NCBI GenBank assembly: GCA_027306715.1
Contig: DAHUZG010000147.1
Coordinates: forward strand, 1 to 5,855
DNA: 5,855 nt
Reading direction: 5' to 3'
Origin: Acidimicrobiaceae bacterium
Lineage (GTDB): Bacteria; Actinomycetota; Acidimicrobiia; Acidimicrobiales; Bog-793
The notes under the pieces are model-generated. The model saw only the letters and a program-made list of their open reading frames with translations, searched no databases and was not told where the DNA came from. This document shows positions 5,822 through 5,855 of this stretch, piece by piece (positions within the stretch are counted from its first letter, which is position 1; every line of letters starts with the position of its first letter). Made by a program: the position numbers and the translations under genes.

Positions 5822-5855
5822 GTGGCTCGAGCGAGCGTGAGGCGGGCAGGACGAG
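5822..5855 (+). CDS. Start of an unidentified protein, 3' truncated by the window edge
   Basis: A GTG at 5822 follows a strong purine-rich ribosome site and opens a frame without stops to the right edge, reading MARASVRRAGR. Only eleven residues are visible, too few to assign a family; the Arg/Ala-rich start says only that the N-terminus is basic. It lies 50 bp after the GH18 stop on the same strand, so it could be co-transcribed with it. A second in-frame GTG at 5837 is a weaker alternative start. Confidence 0.5.
   Translation, partial: MARASVRRAGR

Noticed and set aside
1..5855. CRISPR arrays, tRNA or rRNA genes, transposases, attachment sites
   Set aside because: No spaced direct repeats, no tRNA-like folds that I could recognise, and no transposase or integrase motifs were seen on either strand; the only tandem repeats are short and contiguous.

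Overview
The window is very GC-rich, coding-dense DNA with GTG starts, GC-rich codons and clear Shine-Dalgarno sites at two of the starts. This fits a high-GC actinomycete. The acidimicrobial lineage is a guess from overall flavour only, since nothing here is a taxonomic marker.

Layout, left to right. (1) The 3' part of a histidine-phosphatase (phosphoglycerate mutase-like) gene on the + strand, cut by the left edge, ending at 443. (2) A 77-bp convergent gap with two GC-rich hairpins. (3) A long - strand gene (521-3856) encoding a multi-pass processive family 2 glycosyltransferase fused through a repetitive linker to a C-terminal EAL domain. (4) A 229-bp divergent control region with a long inverted repeat and a TTGACA hexamer. 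(5) A + strand gene (4086-5771) encoding a membrane-anchored GH18 chitinase-like protein with two chitin-binding-type modules. (6) Three perfect 13-bp tandem repeats that straddle its stop codon. (7) The first codons of another + strand gene, preceded by a strong Shine-Dalgarno and cut by the right edge.

Most notable is the pairing of (3) and (5). The synthase has the full D, DxD, ED, QxxRW signature of polymer-making GT2 enzymes such as cellulose, chitin and poly-GlcNAc synthases. In place of the PilZ c-di-GMP sensor found on BcsA it carries an EAL domain. That domain keeps EAL, the conserved Asn, AEGVE and QGYLLGRP but has lost the DDFG metal-binding motif, so it looks like a c-di-GMP receptor rather than a phosphodiesterase. 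The divergent GH18 enzyme would act outside the membrane on a GlcNAc-type polymer. My inference is a second-messenger-controlled exopolysaccharide module: synthase, in-cis sensor and dedicated hydrolase. I do not know of a described system with this architecture. The polymer, c-di-GMP binding and co-regulation are all untested.
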